A program made the translations under genes and the position numbers. Shown here piece after piece: positions 16,706 to 29,600 of a stretch of 49,008 nucleotides of DNA. Source of the stretch: an uncultured Myxococcales bacterium (GTDB lineage: Bacteria; Myxococcota_A; Polyangia; Nannocystales; Nannocystaceae); NCBI GenBank assembly GCA_902826865.1, contig CADEGN010000016.1, positions 1-49,008 of the forward strand, written 5' to 3'. Below the pieces are notes generated by a model. It saw only the letters and a list, made by a program, of their open reading frames with translations. It had not been told where the DNA came from and did not search any database. How positions within the stretch are numbered: the first letter of the stretch is position 1; each line of letters begins with the position of its first letter.

Positions 16706-17664
16706 CACAGGGCGTCACCCTGGCGGTACGCGCCCAATTTTGGGCCGAGCTGGACGGTCTACGTGCGCGCGCCTTGCAGACGCCGGGGCACACCCCGATT
16801 CCATTGCCGCCGCTCGGACACGCGGTCGCCTGTTCCGACGACCTCGAGCTCGCCGTCGGCCGCCTCGGGCTGCGTGTCTTGGCCCGCGACCATGGCCACG
16901 GTCGCTGGCAGCTCGACTTCCGCGACAACGACCCAGCCGGACCACACACCGAGGGGTTTGCGCTTTCCCCAGAGCGGCTGGCGGTCGCGGTGTGGCTCGC
17001 CGTACGCGACGTCCTCGGACCCGACGTCCTGCCGCGAGCACTTGAGGATGCGATCCATACCGAACTGGCTCCCGGCAGCTGGGTTGGTGCCACCCCGACT
17101 GACCCGGCGCGCGCCGCCTTTGCGATGGCGCGAGCGTACGACGTGACCGCTGCTGTGCTCGCCCGTGCTTGGCCACAGTACGCGCGCGCCGCGAGCTGCA
17201 CGCTCGGCGCGATCGTGTCGATCGTGCACGAGCACGGCTCGTTGCTCGACGTGATCCCCGGCGGGCAAGGTGCCACGGCGAGTTCACGCGGGCGCGCTGC
17301 GGTGGCCGGACCGATCCTCGGCACCCGCGCCCCGTCGAGCAGTGAATTCGTCGAGGTGGCTGAGCTCTCGCGGCCCGGCTCCGGCGGCGTGGGCGTGTGG
17401 CACGGGGGCGATGGCGCGACTCGCCGTTATCACCTCCACTGCCCGGTGATTGTCCACGTGGCACTCGATCGTCGAACCAACCCACCGAACGGAGGAAACC
17501 GAGGCGGTCCGCCGCGCGGGTCGGAACTCCAGACGATCGACGTCCAGGGGAACGCCCAGGTGCTACCACCGTGGCGCGAGCACAACTTGCCGGCCGACAC
17601 CACGCTTGTGGTCTCGACGGCAGGCGGCGGGGGCTTCGGCTATCCGCAGTGGCAGGCGAGCTAG
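16702..17664 (+). CDS. C-terminal half of a hydantoinase B / oxoprolinase-type protein
   Basis: The 320-residue product aligns by eye only with the second half of HyuB-type proteins, which are usually over 500 residues. Recognisable elements in order are LDFRDNDPAGP (like the DFxGTDPQ segment), a helical DVLGPDVLP stretch, AYDVTAAVLARA, EFVEVAELSRPGSGGVGVWHGGDG (like the EVxxxRPGSGGxGxxRGGxG block), RRTNPPNGGNRGGPPRG, and the final STAGGGGFGYP (like TPGGGGYGDP). The N-terminal metal/ATP-partner half is missing and no HyuA is adjacent, so normal ATP-dependent hydantoin or oxoproline hydrolysis is unlikely. ATGA overlap with the cyclase gene implies coupled translation. It ends 7 nt from the convergent giant TPR gene. 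Confidence 0.7.
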   Translation: MTQGVTLAVRAQFWAELDGLRARALQTPGHTPIPLPPLGHAVACSDDLELAVGRLGLRVLARDHGHGRWQLDFRDNDPAGPHTEGFALSPERLAVAVWLAVRDVLGPDVLPRALEDAIHTELAPGSWVGATPTDPARAAFAMARAYDVTAAVLARAWPQYARAASCTLGAIVSIVHEHGSLLDVIPGGQGATASSRGRAAVAGPILGTRAPSSSEFVEVAELSRPGSGGVGVWHGGDGATRRYHLHCPVIVHVALDRRTNPPNGGNRGGPPRGSELQTIDVQGNAQVLPPWREHNLPADTTLVVSTAGGGGFGYPQWQAS

Positions 17665-17671
17665 GCCGACC

Positions 17672-20600
17672 TCAGGTCACCGTGACGCCGACCGCCCTGC
17701 GCGCGGTGAAGTAGTCCTCGCTGATGCTGTACAGAACCAGCTCTTTGATCTTGTCGCGCGGGCCCATCGTCGTGCCCAACGTCGAAGGCTCCTGCGAGAT
17801 CATCTGACCCGCGATCCGCAGATCGTGGCACAGCAGCAGCCCCACGCGGTAGGACGTGAGTTCGGCTGCTGCTGCCCACCGCTTCACATCCGTAGAGCCG
17901 CCAGCGTCGATGAACTTCTGCATCAGGCTACGCAGCTGATCGAGCGCGGCCGGCTGCATTCGACCCGTGATCTCGCGCGCGATGATATCGAGCGCAGCAA
18001 CGTTGTCGGTTTGCACCGGCATCCCAACCGCCCGCAAGCAAGCGAGGAACACCTGCTTGAGGTTCTGCGGCGAGCGCTCAAGCGCGACGTAGCAGTAGTG
18101 CGGTAAGTAGAGCTCCATCATGTAGCGGCCAAGCGCGAAGGCTAGGTGCGACTCGCTCTTTCCGCGAAGCAGATTCTGAAACACGACGAGCGATGGGTGC
18201 AGCGTCTCGTCGCGCTTCACATTCATGAGTGTAAGATCGCCCGGATCCGCCGGGCGTAGATACACGTCCGGCGTCGACACGTTGAGCACGTCCTTCACGT
18301 ACTTCGCCATCCGCGAGAACAAGGATGGATCGATCTGGATGTCGACGCGCTCATTGGCTCCAAGCGTCGACGGCAGCGGTTGTGCCCGCCAGGCAGCGAC
18401 CGCCGGCGCGATGAGCCCAAGGATTCCTGTGAGGTAGAGGTCCTGGTCCGGGTGAAATACGTGTTTGCGCAGCGTGTCCTCGCTGAGGCGCTGGCGCGCC
18501 ATCACGAAATCCCCACGCTTGTGTCGTTCCACGTAGTTTGCTTCGTCGTCAGTTGCCTTCTTGAGGAAGTTGAGCACCGACGCCACGCAGAAGGCCTTAT
18601 CTACCTCGCTCGCCGCGGTGTAGATCTGAAACAGCGCGTGGTAGCTCTCGTAGCGGAACGGCTCGTTGGCGATGAGGATCTGGTGCTCGCGGACGGCCGC
18701 ATCTACGTACTGCTTGGGATTGACCTCCATCAAGCGTTCGTACAGCTCGGCCATCTTCATGTGCCGGTCTACGTTGTCAGGGTCGAGCTTCGCCGCGACC
18801 TCGTACGCCGCGACCGCGGACTGGTAGTCCTGAAGACGGGTGCGATAGATCTCCGCCAAGTTGCTCCACAGCGTGACCTTGAGCTGCTCATTGCCGTCCT
18901 GCGGAAGGCGCTTGAGCATCTTTCGGTAGGCACGCTCCAGGGCCTTCCAGTCCTTGCTGCGCGTGAGCTGAGTATCGACCGCTTGGAACGCCTTCAGCAT
19001 CGACGGATCGTCGTCGAGCACCGTGTTGAAGCGCTCCACCGCCTCGTCGTTCATCCCCAGCTCGTCGCGTAGCAATACTGCTGCGGTGTAGTGGTACTTC
19101 GCCCGACGCGGGGGGTCTTTCTCGATCTCGACGATGCGATCGATGATCGAGATTGCATCGGTCCACCGCCTCGACGTCGTGTACAGCTCGAGCAGCGTGT
19201 GCAGCAGAGGGTAGTCGTCGGGTCGCAAATCGAGCGCCGCCGAGTACGCTGCCGCCGCCTTGTCCTTGTTGTTGAGCTTCGTCGCGCTGAGCTCGCCGAT
19301 ATCTTTCCACAACGCGAATTGGGCGTCGCCGTCGGGCGAGATGTCGATCAGCGCACGCTTGGCACTGATGACACCCTCCCAATCGGGGGTTGCTCCGCTG
19401 CTCTGCAAGGCAATGACTGCCGTAAGAGTCTCCTCGTGATGCGGGTCGACCTCAAGCGCCTTCTCGAAGTAGTTGAGGGCCTTGCGGGGTTCGTTCTGCC
19501 GATTCTTGATCGTGCCGAGCCGGTGATACACGCGCACCGTGTCCTCGCTGGACTGCGTGTCGCGATGCTGCACCAAGATCGTCTGGTAGAGCTTGAACGA
19601 GCGCTCCCAATCCTCGCGCTCGAACAACAGGTCGGCCATCCCCGTCAGGACGTCGTGGTTGGTCGAGTCGATGTCATAGGCGCGCTTGTACTGCTTCAGC
19701 GCCTTCTCTGCGTTACCAAGCGCCCGCGCTGTTTTCGCAGCGCGCAGGAACAGCTCTCGTTGCTGATCGTCGTCGAGCTCGAGCGAGTCGACCTTGCGCG
19801 TCAGCATGTCGTAGATGCCATCGCAGTAGGCGTAGTGCCCGCCTTCATAGTAGATGTCGGCTAGCACGCGACCGACCTTCACGTGCTCGGGGTCGTACGA
19901 CAGCGTCTTGCCAAAGAGCTCCACCGCCTTGTCGCGGTTGTCGAGCTCCTCGTAGTTGATAAAGGCCGCCTCGGCAGCCAAGTTGGTTCGCTCGAGGGCG
20001 TTGTGCGAGTGCTCCGAAGCTGTCTCGAGCACGCGCGACGCCTTGAGCCAGTCACCTCGCTGCTTGTAGATCTCGCCAAGCAGCACCAACGCACCGACGT
20101 GGCTGGGATCGATCTCGAGCGCCTGATTGAGGCGGTACTCAGCGTCCTCCGACGCGCCTAGCTTCTGGTGTTGGACCCGCGCGATCCGAGTAAGAAGCTC
20201 GGTGCGTTGTCCGGGATCGCGGGTAAGTTCCGCCAGCTGTCCCATCGTCTGGATGGCGTTCGGCCAGTCCTCGATCGCCTCTTGCAGGCGGCTCAGGGTG
20301 CTGGCGGCCTCGAAATTGTACGGATCTAGCTGGAGAATCTGGCCGTAGGTCTCGATGGCCCGGTCAACGTCTTCGACCTGCTTCTCATAGACTTCGCCCA
20401 TTGCGGTGAGCAGCGCGACCTTCATCGTCGGATCGTCGGTCGCATTCACATGTGAACGGTAGGTCTCGACCAGCTCCGTCCACTTCTCCATGCTCGCGTA
20501 CAGCTCTTCGAGCTGGCGATACGTGACATCGCGCGCTGGATCGAGCGAGATGACCTTCTCAAGGGTCTCGGCCGCCCGCTCGCGGTCGTTGGACATCGTC

Positions 20601-23600
20601 ACCAACGCGTGCGCCATTTTTTCGTAGATGACGATCTGATCTTCGACGTCGCCCGTCACGTCCAGTTGCGCCTCGAGCGTCTCGAGGTATTCAACTACGC
20701 GACCACCGTTGACGTACAGGCGCTCGAGGGATTGGAGCGCGTCGAGGTCGCCGGGATCTTCGGTTTGAATCGCCTTGTACGTCTCGATCGCGGCCGCGGC
20801 GTCGCCGAGGTTGACCTCGAGCACATAGCCGGCGTGCTTGCGCAGGCGCTGCCGGTCTTCGAGCTCTTCGCTCACCGCCGCGCGACGTTCGAGACACGCG
20901 ACCAGATCCTGCCAGTCGCCCCGTCCCTCGTGTAGACGGATCAGGGCATCGAGGGCCACGACGCTGTCGGTATCGACCTCGCGCACACGGCGGTACGACT
21001 CGATCGCGGCCCCAACGTCGCCACGCTTGGTTTCCTGGACCTCCGCCAACTCCAGCAACGTCGCCGACTGATCCGACGGTTCCTGCTCGAACGGAATAAT
21101 GCGCGCGAGGCTCTGGGCAAGCTCGTTCCAGTTCTCGGACCGACGATGAAAATTCGCCAGCTCGCGAAGCGCCGAGACGCTCTCTGGGTTGAGGGCGAGA
21201 GCCTTCTCCAGCGACTGAATCCCGTAGTCCGGTCGATTGAGGTGCTCGCCGTACCACCGACCGATCTTGACCCACAACTCGCAGCGCTCGTTGGGATCTT
21301 CGATTTGCTGGACGAGCCCGTTGTACTCGCTGAGCAGTTCGCTCCACTTGCCGGCCTGGGTGGCGATGCGCTCGAGCTCGCGCGCAGTGTAGTCGTTGGC
21401 GTAGTCGATGTTGAACGCGACCTGGAGGATAGCGAACGCATTGTCCGCATCGCCCATGTTCTCCTCGTAGACCTTGGCCGCCTGCTGCAGCGTCTCGACC
21501 TTGGTGACCTTGTCCTCGATCACATCGGCGCGCCCGATAAGCAACTCTGCGAGTGCGTCAAAGTCCCCGGTTTCGCGGTGAATATTCTCCAGCGCCTCGC
21601 TGGCGGCGAGGTGAGTGTTGTCGAGCTCGAGGATCTCCTGGTAGGCACCGGCGGCCTGATACTTGTCTTGGAGGCGCTCCTCCCAGATCGACGCGATCTG
21701 CATCAATACGTCGACCTTCCCCTCCTTGTCGCCGATGGCCTTGCTCTTGCGCTCGAGGGTCTCGATCGCCTCGCTCCACCGCCCCTGCTGCGTGTAGAGG
21801 TCCTCCAGCGCCTTGAGGGCTTCCATATCCGTCGGCGCCATCTCAAGGACCTGGTTCCAAGCGTCGATCGCCTGATCCGACGCCATGAGGTACTCGCCTT
21901 GAATCCGGCCAACCTTGGCGTAGAGCTCGCGCAGCTGATCCAAGCCAAGGGCGTCTGGACCCAACGAGATGAGACGCTGCAGGATGTCGATCAGCTCGAC
22001 CCACGCCTGGTTGCCCTCGTAGATCCGATGCAGCGCCTGTAGCGTGTCGATGTTGGCGTCGTCGAGATCGAGGGCGTTGAGCCAGGCCTCGAGCGCGTTG
22101 CGCTCGCGCCCAAGGTGCTCGCCATACACCCGACCAAGCGTCTGGTAGGCCTGGATCTTCGTGGGCGTGTCGTCGATCGCCAGCACCTGCCGCTCGAGCA
22201 CCTCGACCAGCTCATCCCAGCGACTGTTACGAGCGTGCAACGCCGCAAGCTCACCCAAGGCCAAGGGATCGTCGCCGCGCAGCTCGAGCACGCGATTCCA
22301 CAGGTCGATCGCTTGGTCCTCCTGCGCGAGCGCGTCCGACGAGAGTTTGGCCATGCGCTGATAGCAATCGGCCATGTCGTCGTCGGTGTTCGCCGTATCG
22401 GCCATTTTTTGGTAGACGTCGAACAGCTCTGCCCAGCGATACTGGGAGATGTAGAGGTACTCGAGTCGTTCGAGTGCCGCTTGATTGCGGGAGTCATGCC
22501 CAAGCGCGCGGTTGTAGGCCGCAATTGCCTGCTCGGGCTGAGCAAGCACGTTCTCGTAGACTCCCGCGAGTCGTGACTCGAGATCGACGAGCAGTTCCCC
22601 ATCCATCGTGCCTCGAATGCGCCGCTGGAGGATCTCAGCCAGTTCGTGGCCCATTCCCGCGCCGGTGTAGATGCGGTCGAGGGCACCGAGCGCCGCGGCG
22701 TCGTCTGGATCGATGTCGAGCACCATGCGATAGGCATCGATGGCCCGATCGGAGTCGGCGAGCTTCTCGTCGAGCACGCGTGCCGAGCGGGCGAGCACCG
22801 CCAGCCGCACCGCCGGCGACGGGTTCTCCTCCAAGATGGTCTGCCCCACATCTACGATGTGGCTCCACTCCTGGGTGATCTCGGCCAGGCGTTCCATCTC
22901 CTGGCAAACGTGCTCGTTGGTGGGATCGCCCAGATAGCCGCGAAGCCACCACAGATAGGCCTGGTCCGCGTCACCCAACCGATGTTCGCAAATCTCGGCA
23001 ACCTGCTGAATGATCTGCAGCTGCTCGGCCAAATCCGTGGTGTTGTTGATCTTCACCTCGCCGAGCTTGATTAGGGCGTCCCACCGCTCAGCCGAGTGGT
23101 AGATCGGCTCGAGGATTTCGGCGATCTCCGCCTGATGCACACCCGTCTGGAAGATCGCCTCAAGCGCTTCCAACGTGTCCGCATGTGCGGGATCGAGGTT
23201 GAGGATCTCGCGGTAAGCTGCGATCGCGCTCTCGGCATCGTCGAGGCTGTACTGGTAGATCTGGCCCATGCGGTAGTACAGGCCAATGACCTCATGCTCG
23301 TCACCGGTGATGCCGATCTGGCGCTGAAGGTTGGTGACCAATTCGCGCCAGCGTTGGAGACCGCTAAACAGCCGATCGAGCGCGTGGATCGCACTGACGT
23401 TTTCAGGATCGACCGCGAGGATCTCGAGGTGGCGTGAAATAGCACCGTCGAGGTTACCCAGCCGCTGCTCGTGCGTGCGTGCCAAACGAGTCAGGAGTTG
23501 GACCTTGACCAGCGGATCGCTCGTCTTACCCGACTGGTCCGCCAAGAGGGCGGAATAGCGCTCCCAGTCGCCCGTGACCTCGGCCAGGCGTTCGAGCTGG

Positions 23601-26600
23601 CCGATGGTGAGTTCCGACTGCGGGTCGATGGCAAGGGCACGGGCATAGGCGTCGAAGGCCCGGTCGAACTCGCTCAGCTGACGCTCGAGGATCGCAGCGA
23701 GCCCGTGAAGACGATCGATCCGCGCCACCGGATCCTCCGTGTGGCGAATCATCACCTCGATAACGTCGACCAAGCGCTCCGGATCGCCGCTCTGCTCATA
23801 GAGCGGCGCGAGCACCTGCGCCGCCAACATCGGCTCGTTGTCGCCGTGAACGATTCGGTCGAGCGCGTCGATCGTCGGTTTGTGCTCCGGATCGTGATTG
23901 AGCACCTCGCGGTAGGACTCGACCGCCCTCACCATGTCCCCGAGCTGCGCCTCCCAGAGGCCGCCGATGCGATAGCGATAGGCGGTCTGCTCTTCGGGCA
24001 CATCGGCGGCGTCGACTGCACGCTCGAGAATCTGAAGCTGGTCGAGCCAACGGGCAGCCGTGCCGTAGAGGCGATCCAACGCGGCGATCGCTTGGGAGTC
24101 GCTCGGGTCGATGTCGAGAACCGCCTGATAGGTGTCGATGGCGCGCGCCGTATCGGCGAGCTCGCGGTCGTAGACCTGGCCGAGCACATAGAGCGCCTGG
24201 CGACGATCGTCGGGATCCGTGGCGAGCTCCGACTGACGCTGGTAGACGTCCTTGAGCTGTTCCCAGCGCTCGAGCTGTATGAACAGCTTCACGAGGGCGT
24301 CAAGCGCCGTCCGATCGCTGTCGTCGATGGACAACACCTGCTGGTAAAGCTTGATCGCGCCCTCGGAGTCCTCCATCACGCTTTCGCGGACGTTGGCTGC
24401 GTAGAGCAACAGCTTCTTCTGGTCGTCGGGGACCTCGATCATGTCCGCTTTGCGGACCACAGCGTCCACCAAAGCGCCGTAGTTCTCGGTGCGCTCATGA
24501 ACGGAGATCAACGCGTCGACGGCGGTGAAATTCGCGGGATCAACACCGAGGATCTTCCCGTACGTGGCTGCCGCCTTGGCGGCATCGTCGATCGCGCTCT
24601 CATAGAACTGCGCCACCTTGCCCAGCAGTGCGATTCGCAGTTCGTCATCAACCACGTCGTCGACGACGCTCTCATAGAGCGTCACCAGGGCGCCGTATGA
24701 GCCCAGCTGGCGCGCGAGTCCCTCAAGCTTGTCTTGCGTGTCGGCATTGGCCGGATCGTCGCGGAGTGCCCGCCCATAGGCATCGAAGGCCCGCTCGGGC
24801 TCTTCGCCGCCGATCTCGTGGAGCTCGCCGATCCTGTGGAGTAGCCGGATCTTCTCGCTCGGCTCGAGCGAGTGCTTGACCATGATCTCGTAGGTCGCGA
24901 TCAGGCTCTTCCAATCGTTGCTTTGGCGGTAGACAGACTCGAGGATGCGCGCGACAGCCATCTGGTGCTGCTCATCGCCGAGTAGACCTTCAAGGGCCTC
25001 GAGAGCCGACTCGTTTTGCGGCTCGAGCTCGAGCACGATTGCGTAGGTCTCGATGGCCAGGGCAGTCTGGCCGAGCTGGCGCAGGCGAAGGGCGCCGAGG
25101 CGGAGATTGAGCTCAACTTGCTGGCCAAGATCGCCGACAAGCGCGAGCTGCCGGGCCAGGTTCTCCGCCAGTTCTGGCCACTTTTGCCGCGACTGATACA
25201 AACGATCGAGCGCCGAAATCGCCCGCAGGTTGACGTCGTCGTCGGCGAGAATGTCGGTATACGTCAGGATTGCATCGTCGGCTCGGCCGAGCATGTCCTC
25301 CTGGAGGGACGCGATCTTGAATCGCAGTGACTCGCGCGCGCGCGGGTCGTTCTCGAGGTCGACCTTGCGGCGGTAGACGTCAAGGAGCGCCCCCCAGTTC
25401 TGGTCACGGGTGTAGAGCGCGTCGAGTGCGTCGAGCGCCGAGGCATCCTCGGGATCGATATCGGTCGCCCGTTGATAGCAAACGATGGCCTTCGCCGGCT
25501 CACCTAGCTGGCCGTCATAGAGCTCGGCAAGCCGCGTCAACAACGAGCGCATCTTGCCACTCGGGAGATCCTTAGCGACCGCCTCTTCGTAGAGCGCGGC
25601 CACGTCTTCCCAGCGATTTTCGATCGTCGCCAGCGTCTCAAGCTCGTTCTGAGCCGAGTCGCTGAGCGGGTCCTCGGTGAATGCGCGGCCAAACACGGAG
25701 AACGCGGCACTTGCGTCGCCGACGCGCTGCGCGGTGATGTGTCCTATGCGAAGAAGCAGCTCCACCCGCTGCGAGCTGGTTTCGGAGGCAGCTGCTTGGA
25801 TCTCGAGGCAGCGCACCACCTGCGGCCACTCCTCCGCGCTCTCGTAGACCGGGAGGAGCAGCCCCGCGACCTCAACCTGGTGTTTCGGGTCGTCGAGCCA
25901 GCCTTCGAGTCGTTCGCGCGCTCCGTCGTGCAGCGGATCGAGCGTGAGCACCTCTTGGTAGAATCGAATGGCCGCCGAGGGATTGCCGAGCTTGTCGTGC
26001 TGCAGCATCCCCGAGCGTTGAAGCAGCTCGCAACGCCCGTCGATGTCGTCGTCGGGTCTGGCGGCGAGCTCGCGCGCAAGGATGTCAGCCAGCTCGGGCC
26101 AACGGCCGAGCGACAAGAAGATGCGATCGAGTGCCGCTAGGACGGTTGGATCTTCGACGCCCGAGGCCAGCACTGCCTGATACGCCGCGATCGCCTCGTC
26201 GTGGTGACCAAGCTGTTCTTGAATGCTCCCCATGCGGGTTTGAGTCGCCCGCCGGTCGTCGTCGTTCGCCGCGAGCGACAGCTTCGTGCGCAAGACGTTG
26301 AGCAAGTCCTCCTCGCGGCCGAGCGCGAGGAACAGCCGCTCGAGTGACTCGAGCGCGGTGGGCTGCTCGGGTTCGATCTCGAGGATCGCCTGATTGATCT
26401 TCAGTGCCGCGTCGAGGTCGACGAGCTTGCTCTCCTGAATCCCGGCGAGCTCCAGCCGGAGCGGTAGGCTGTCGCTGCTGGAACCGAACTTGGAGATGGC
26501 GCTCTCGAGTGAATCGGCCAACAACCCCCAACCGCTCGTGCTCGCGGCTAGGCGGTTGAGGTGCGAACGAACGTCGGACCCTGTGTAGTCTTCATCGAAG

Positions 26601-29600
26601 GCCTTGCGGTAGTACCCAAACGCCGAGGTTGGGTCGATCAGCACCCGCTCCGCCAAATCGGCAAGGCGCCGCAGAAGCCGCTGGCGGTCCGCCGGGTCCT
26701 CGGCGTGGTCGAGTTTGATTCTCAGCGGAACTGAGATGTTGCGCTCATCGTCCGCCTCCTCGTAGAGCTCGATCAGCTTCTCCGCAACCACGAGGTTACG
26801 CGGATCGTCGGTGAGTGCCTTCTCCAGCGAGCGCATTGCTCGGTCGGGCTTCGCGAGCTTGTCGCGGTACAGATCGGCGATCTTGAGAAGGAGCGCGATC
26901 TTCGACGCACCCGTCGCACCCTCGGACTCGCGCTCGAGCACGCGAACGAACTCGCCCCACTTGTCCTGCCGAGCGTAGAACTGCTCGAGGGCATCCATGT
27001 TGCCCTCTTGCAAGTACAACTTCTTGAGTGCGTCCTGCGCTCGGCGATTCTCGGGGTCGATCTCGTAGAGTTTCTCCCAGGTGCGGATCGCCGCCGGGCT
27101 GTCGTTGAGCTTGTCGCCGTAGAGCAAGCCGAGCTTGACCAGGAAGTTCCCGAGCGCAGCTTGGTCGGTCGTCGCGGCGCACAGCTTCTCGAGCGTGTCG
27201 GCTAGCTCTGGCCAGGCCTTCTCGCGCTCCTGAAGCTGCTCGAGGTTTTGCAGCGCCTCAACGTTCCCCGGATCGAGCTCGAGCAGCTGCGTCCACAACT
27301 CGATCGACAGCGATGGCTTCTTGATCTTCTGGCCCGCGGTGCGGGCAATCTCGAGGAGCTGAGCCTTGCGCTCGGTGGGGTCAGCGATGAGTCCCAGCTC
27401 CTTCTGCTGAACCGCGATCATCCGTTCCCAATCGCGGCGCCGGCCGTAGAGATCCTTGAGCTTGGCGATCGCCGTGGGCTCCATCGGATCAACCTCAAGC
27501 ACCGCCTCGTAGCTCTTGATCGCCTCTGCCTGGTTGTTGAACTTGTCGAGGAACAGGTTGCCAGCCTGCAGATGGAGCGACTTCTGCTCGTCGGAGTTCG
27601 GGGAGAGCTCCGCGCGACGGCGGATCCGACCGATAAGGTCGGGCCAGCGCTTCATCTGCTCGAACTGGTTTTGCTGCGCTTCGATTACGCGAAGCAGCTC
27701 GGTTGTCTGGCCCGCGTCCTCGAGCAGCTTCTCGAGCGCGGCTAGGGTGGTGACCACGAGGCCGGGCTGACGCAACTGATCGCGGTAGACCTCGACGAGC
27801 TCCCAGTTGACCTGCTCGCGACCCGCAATATCCGTGTCGGGTAGGTGCTTGAGCTGCTCCTTGAGCAGATCGGCAACGTTGCTCCACTTGTTCTGCTCGG
27901 CGTAGAGCGCCTTCAACCTGCTGCGTGGGTAGGTCTTGTCGGGCGCCGCGGTGATCGCCTCGCGCCAAAGATCGATCTGGCGCTTGCTGCCCTTCTCGGC
28001 CGCCTCGGCCTTGCGAATGACGGTGAGCTGCGCGGCGGTGAACGACTCGCCGTCGATCTCACCGGGCTCTCCCGCTGGCTCCGGCTCGGACACGGGTTGC
28101 GGGCGTGCGGCTGTACGCGCTTGCTCAGTTGGGGCAGGGCGCACCGGTTCGGGTTTGGGCTCGGGCCGGGCGACGACCGGCTCAGGGTCCGGCTCAGGGT
28201 CCGGTTCCACCACGTCCGGCTCGTCGACCGCAAGCGGTTCGGCGACCGGCTCGGCGACGGCAACCGATTCGGGCTCGGGCGCAGCGTCGAGACTCTCCTC
28301 GGCTTCGACGGCAGCGAGCTTTGCGGTCGTTCGCTCATAGGCGGCTGGCGAGGACGTCGCCGGCTGCGCTGCGGACCCATCGCCGTCGCTCGCATCGACG
28401 GGCGCCGCGGGCGGCGGCTCGACATCCTCGAATCCACCTTCAGCCTTGCGGAACGCGACGATCGACGGGTGGCTGTCCGCAAACTTGGCTGCGCGCGCGA
28501 AGAACCGCCGTGCGGTCTCAACGTCCTTGAACTTCCGCCAGGCCAGCTCACCCGCCGACAACGCCATGATGGCAGCGTCGTGCTCGTCGAAGACCCCGAC
28601 CGCTCGCTCGGCGAGTGGGATCAGCGAATCGGCGTTGCCAAGCTCGTCGGCGGCTTGCAACAACCGACGATAGGCCGCCAGATGCCAGTCGCGCCCGAAG
28701 CCAACATCGAACAACCTGTGCTCGAGCGCCAGATCGAGGGCCTGATGGTGGAAGTACGCCGCCATCTCCGGCTTGTTGAGCCGGACTTGCCACACCCGGG
28801 CAGCATGCAGCATGAGACGCAAGCGGGCCGTCGGATCGTCGGTGTGCGCGACACGGCGATCTTGCAGCTTCTGAACGTGCTGGAGATGGCCGGTCGCGGC
28901 GAGCAACGTCTCGGCGATGAACCCGGCTTCGTTGTTGCTCGGATCGGCGTCGAGCGCCTTGAATGCGCACGGCAACAGGCGCGGATCATCGGGTGATTCT
29001 TGCTGGAGAATCCGCGCAGCTCGCAGGTAGAGCGCGCTGATCGCATGTCCACGCTTAACCACGTCCGCGCCGAGTGGGTCGTCGCTTCCGGTGAGGGCGC
29101 GCAACTGCGCCATCACGTTGTCGAGGCCCAGCTGCCAGTTCTTGCGGTCGTAGATGACCTCTTGGAACCGATCCGAATACATCGTTTCGTTCGGAGCCAA
29201 CGCTTGCGCTGCTTCGAGGTACGAACGTGCTTCGTCGATCTTGCGCTGATTGAGCTGCGCCGTGCCAAACGCGTAGTTGAGCTCCGCCGCAAGCGCCTCG
29301 TCCTTGTTGCGTTGCAACTCGAGACCCATCAGGCGCGTTACCATCTCGAGGTGCGCCATCTCCTGGTAGATCGACCGCGCGTGACGGAGCGCTGCGAGGT
29401 TGGTTTGATCGGCCTTGAACGCCTGCTGGTAGCAGGTCATCGCGCGCGCTTGATCGAGGAAGACGTCCTCACACGCGCGACCGAGGTCGAAGAGCGCACG
29501 TGACTGCGCGAGCTTGTCGGCCACCGCGTTGGCCTCGGCCTCGAGCTCGTCGAGCACGACGTTCCAGTCTTCGACCTCTCGAAGGCGCTGTTTGATCCGC

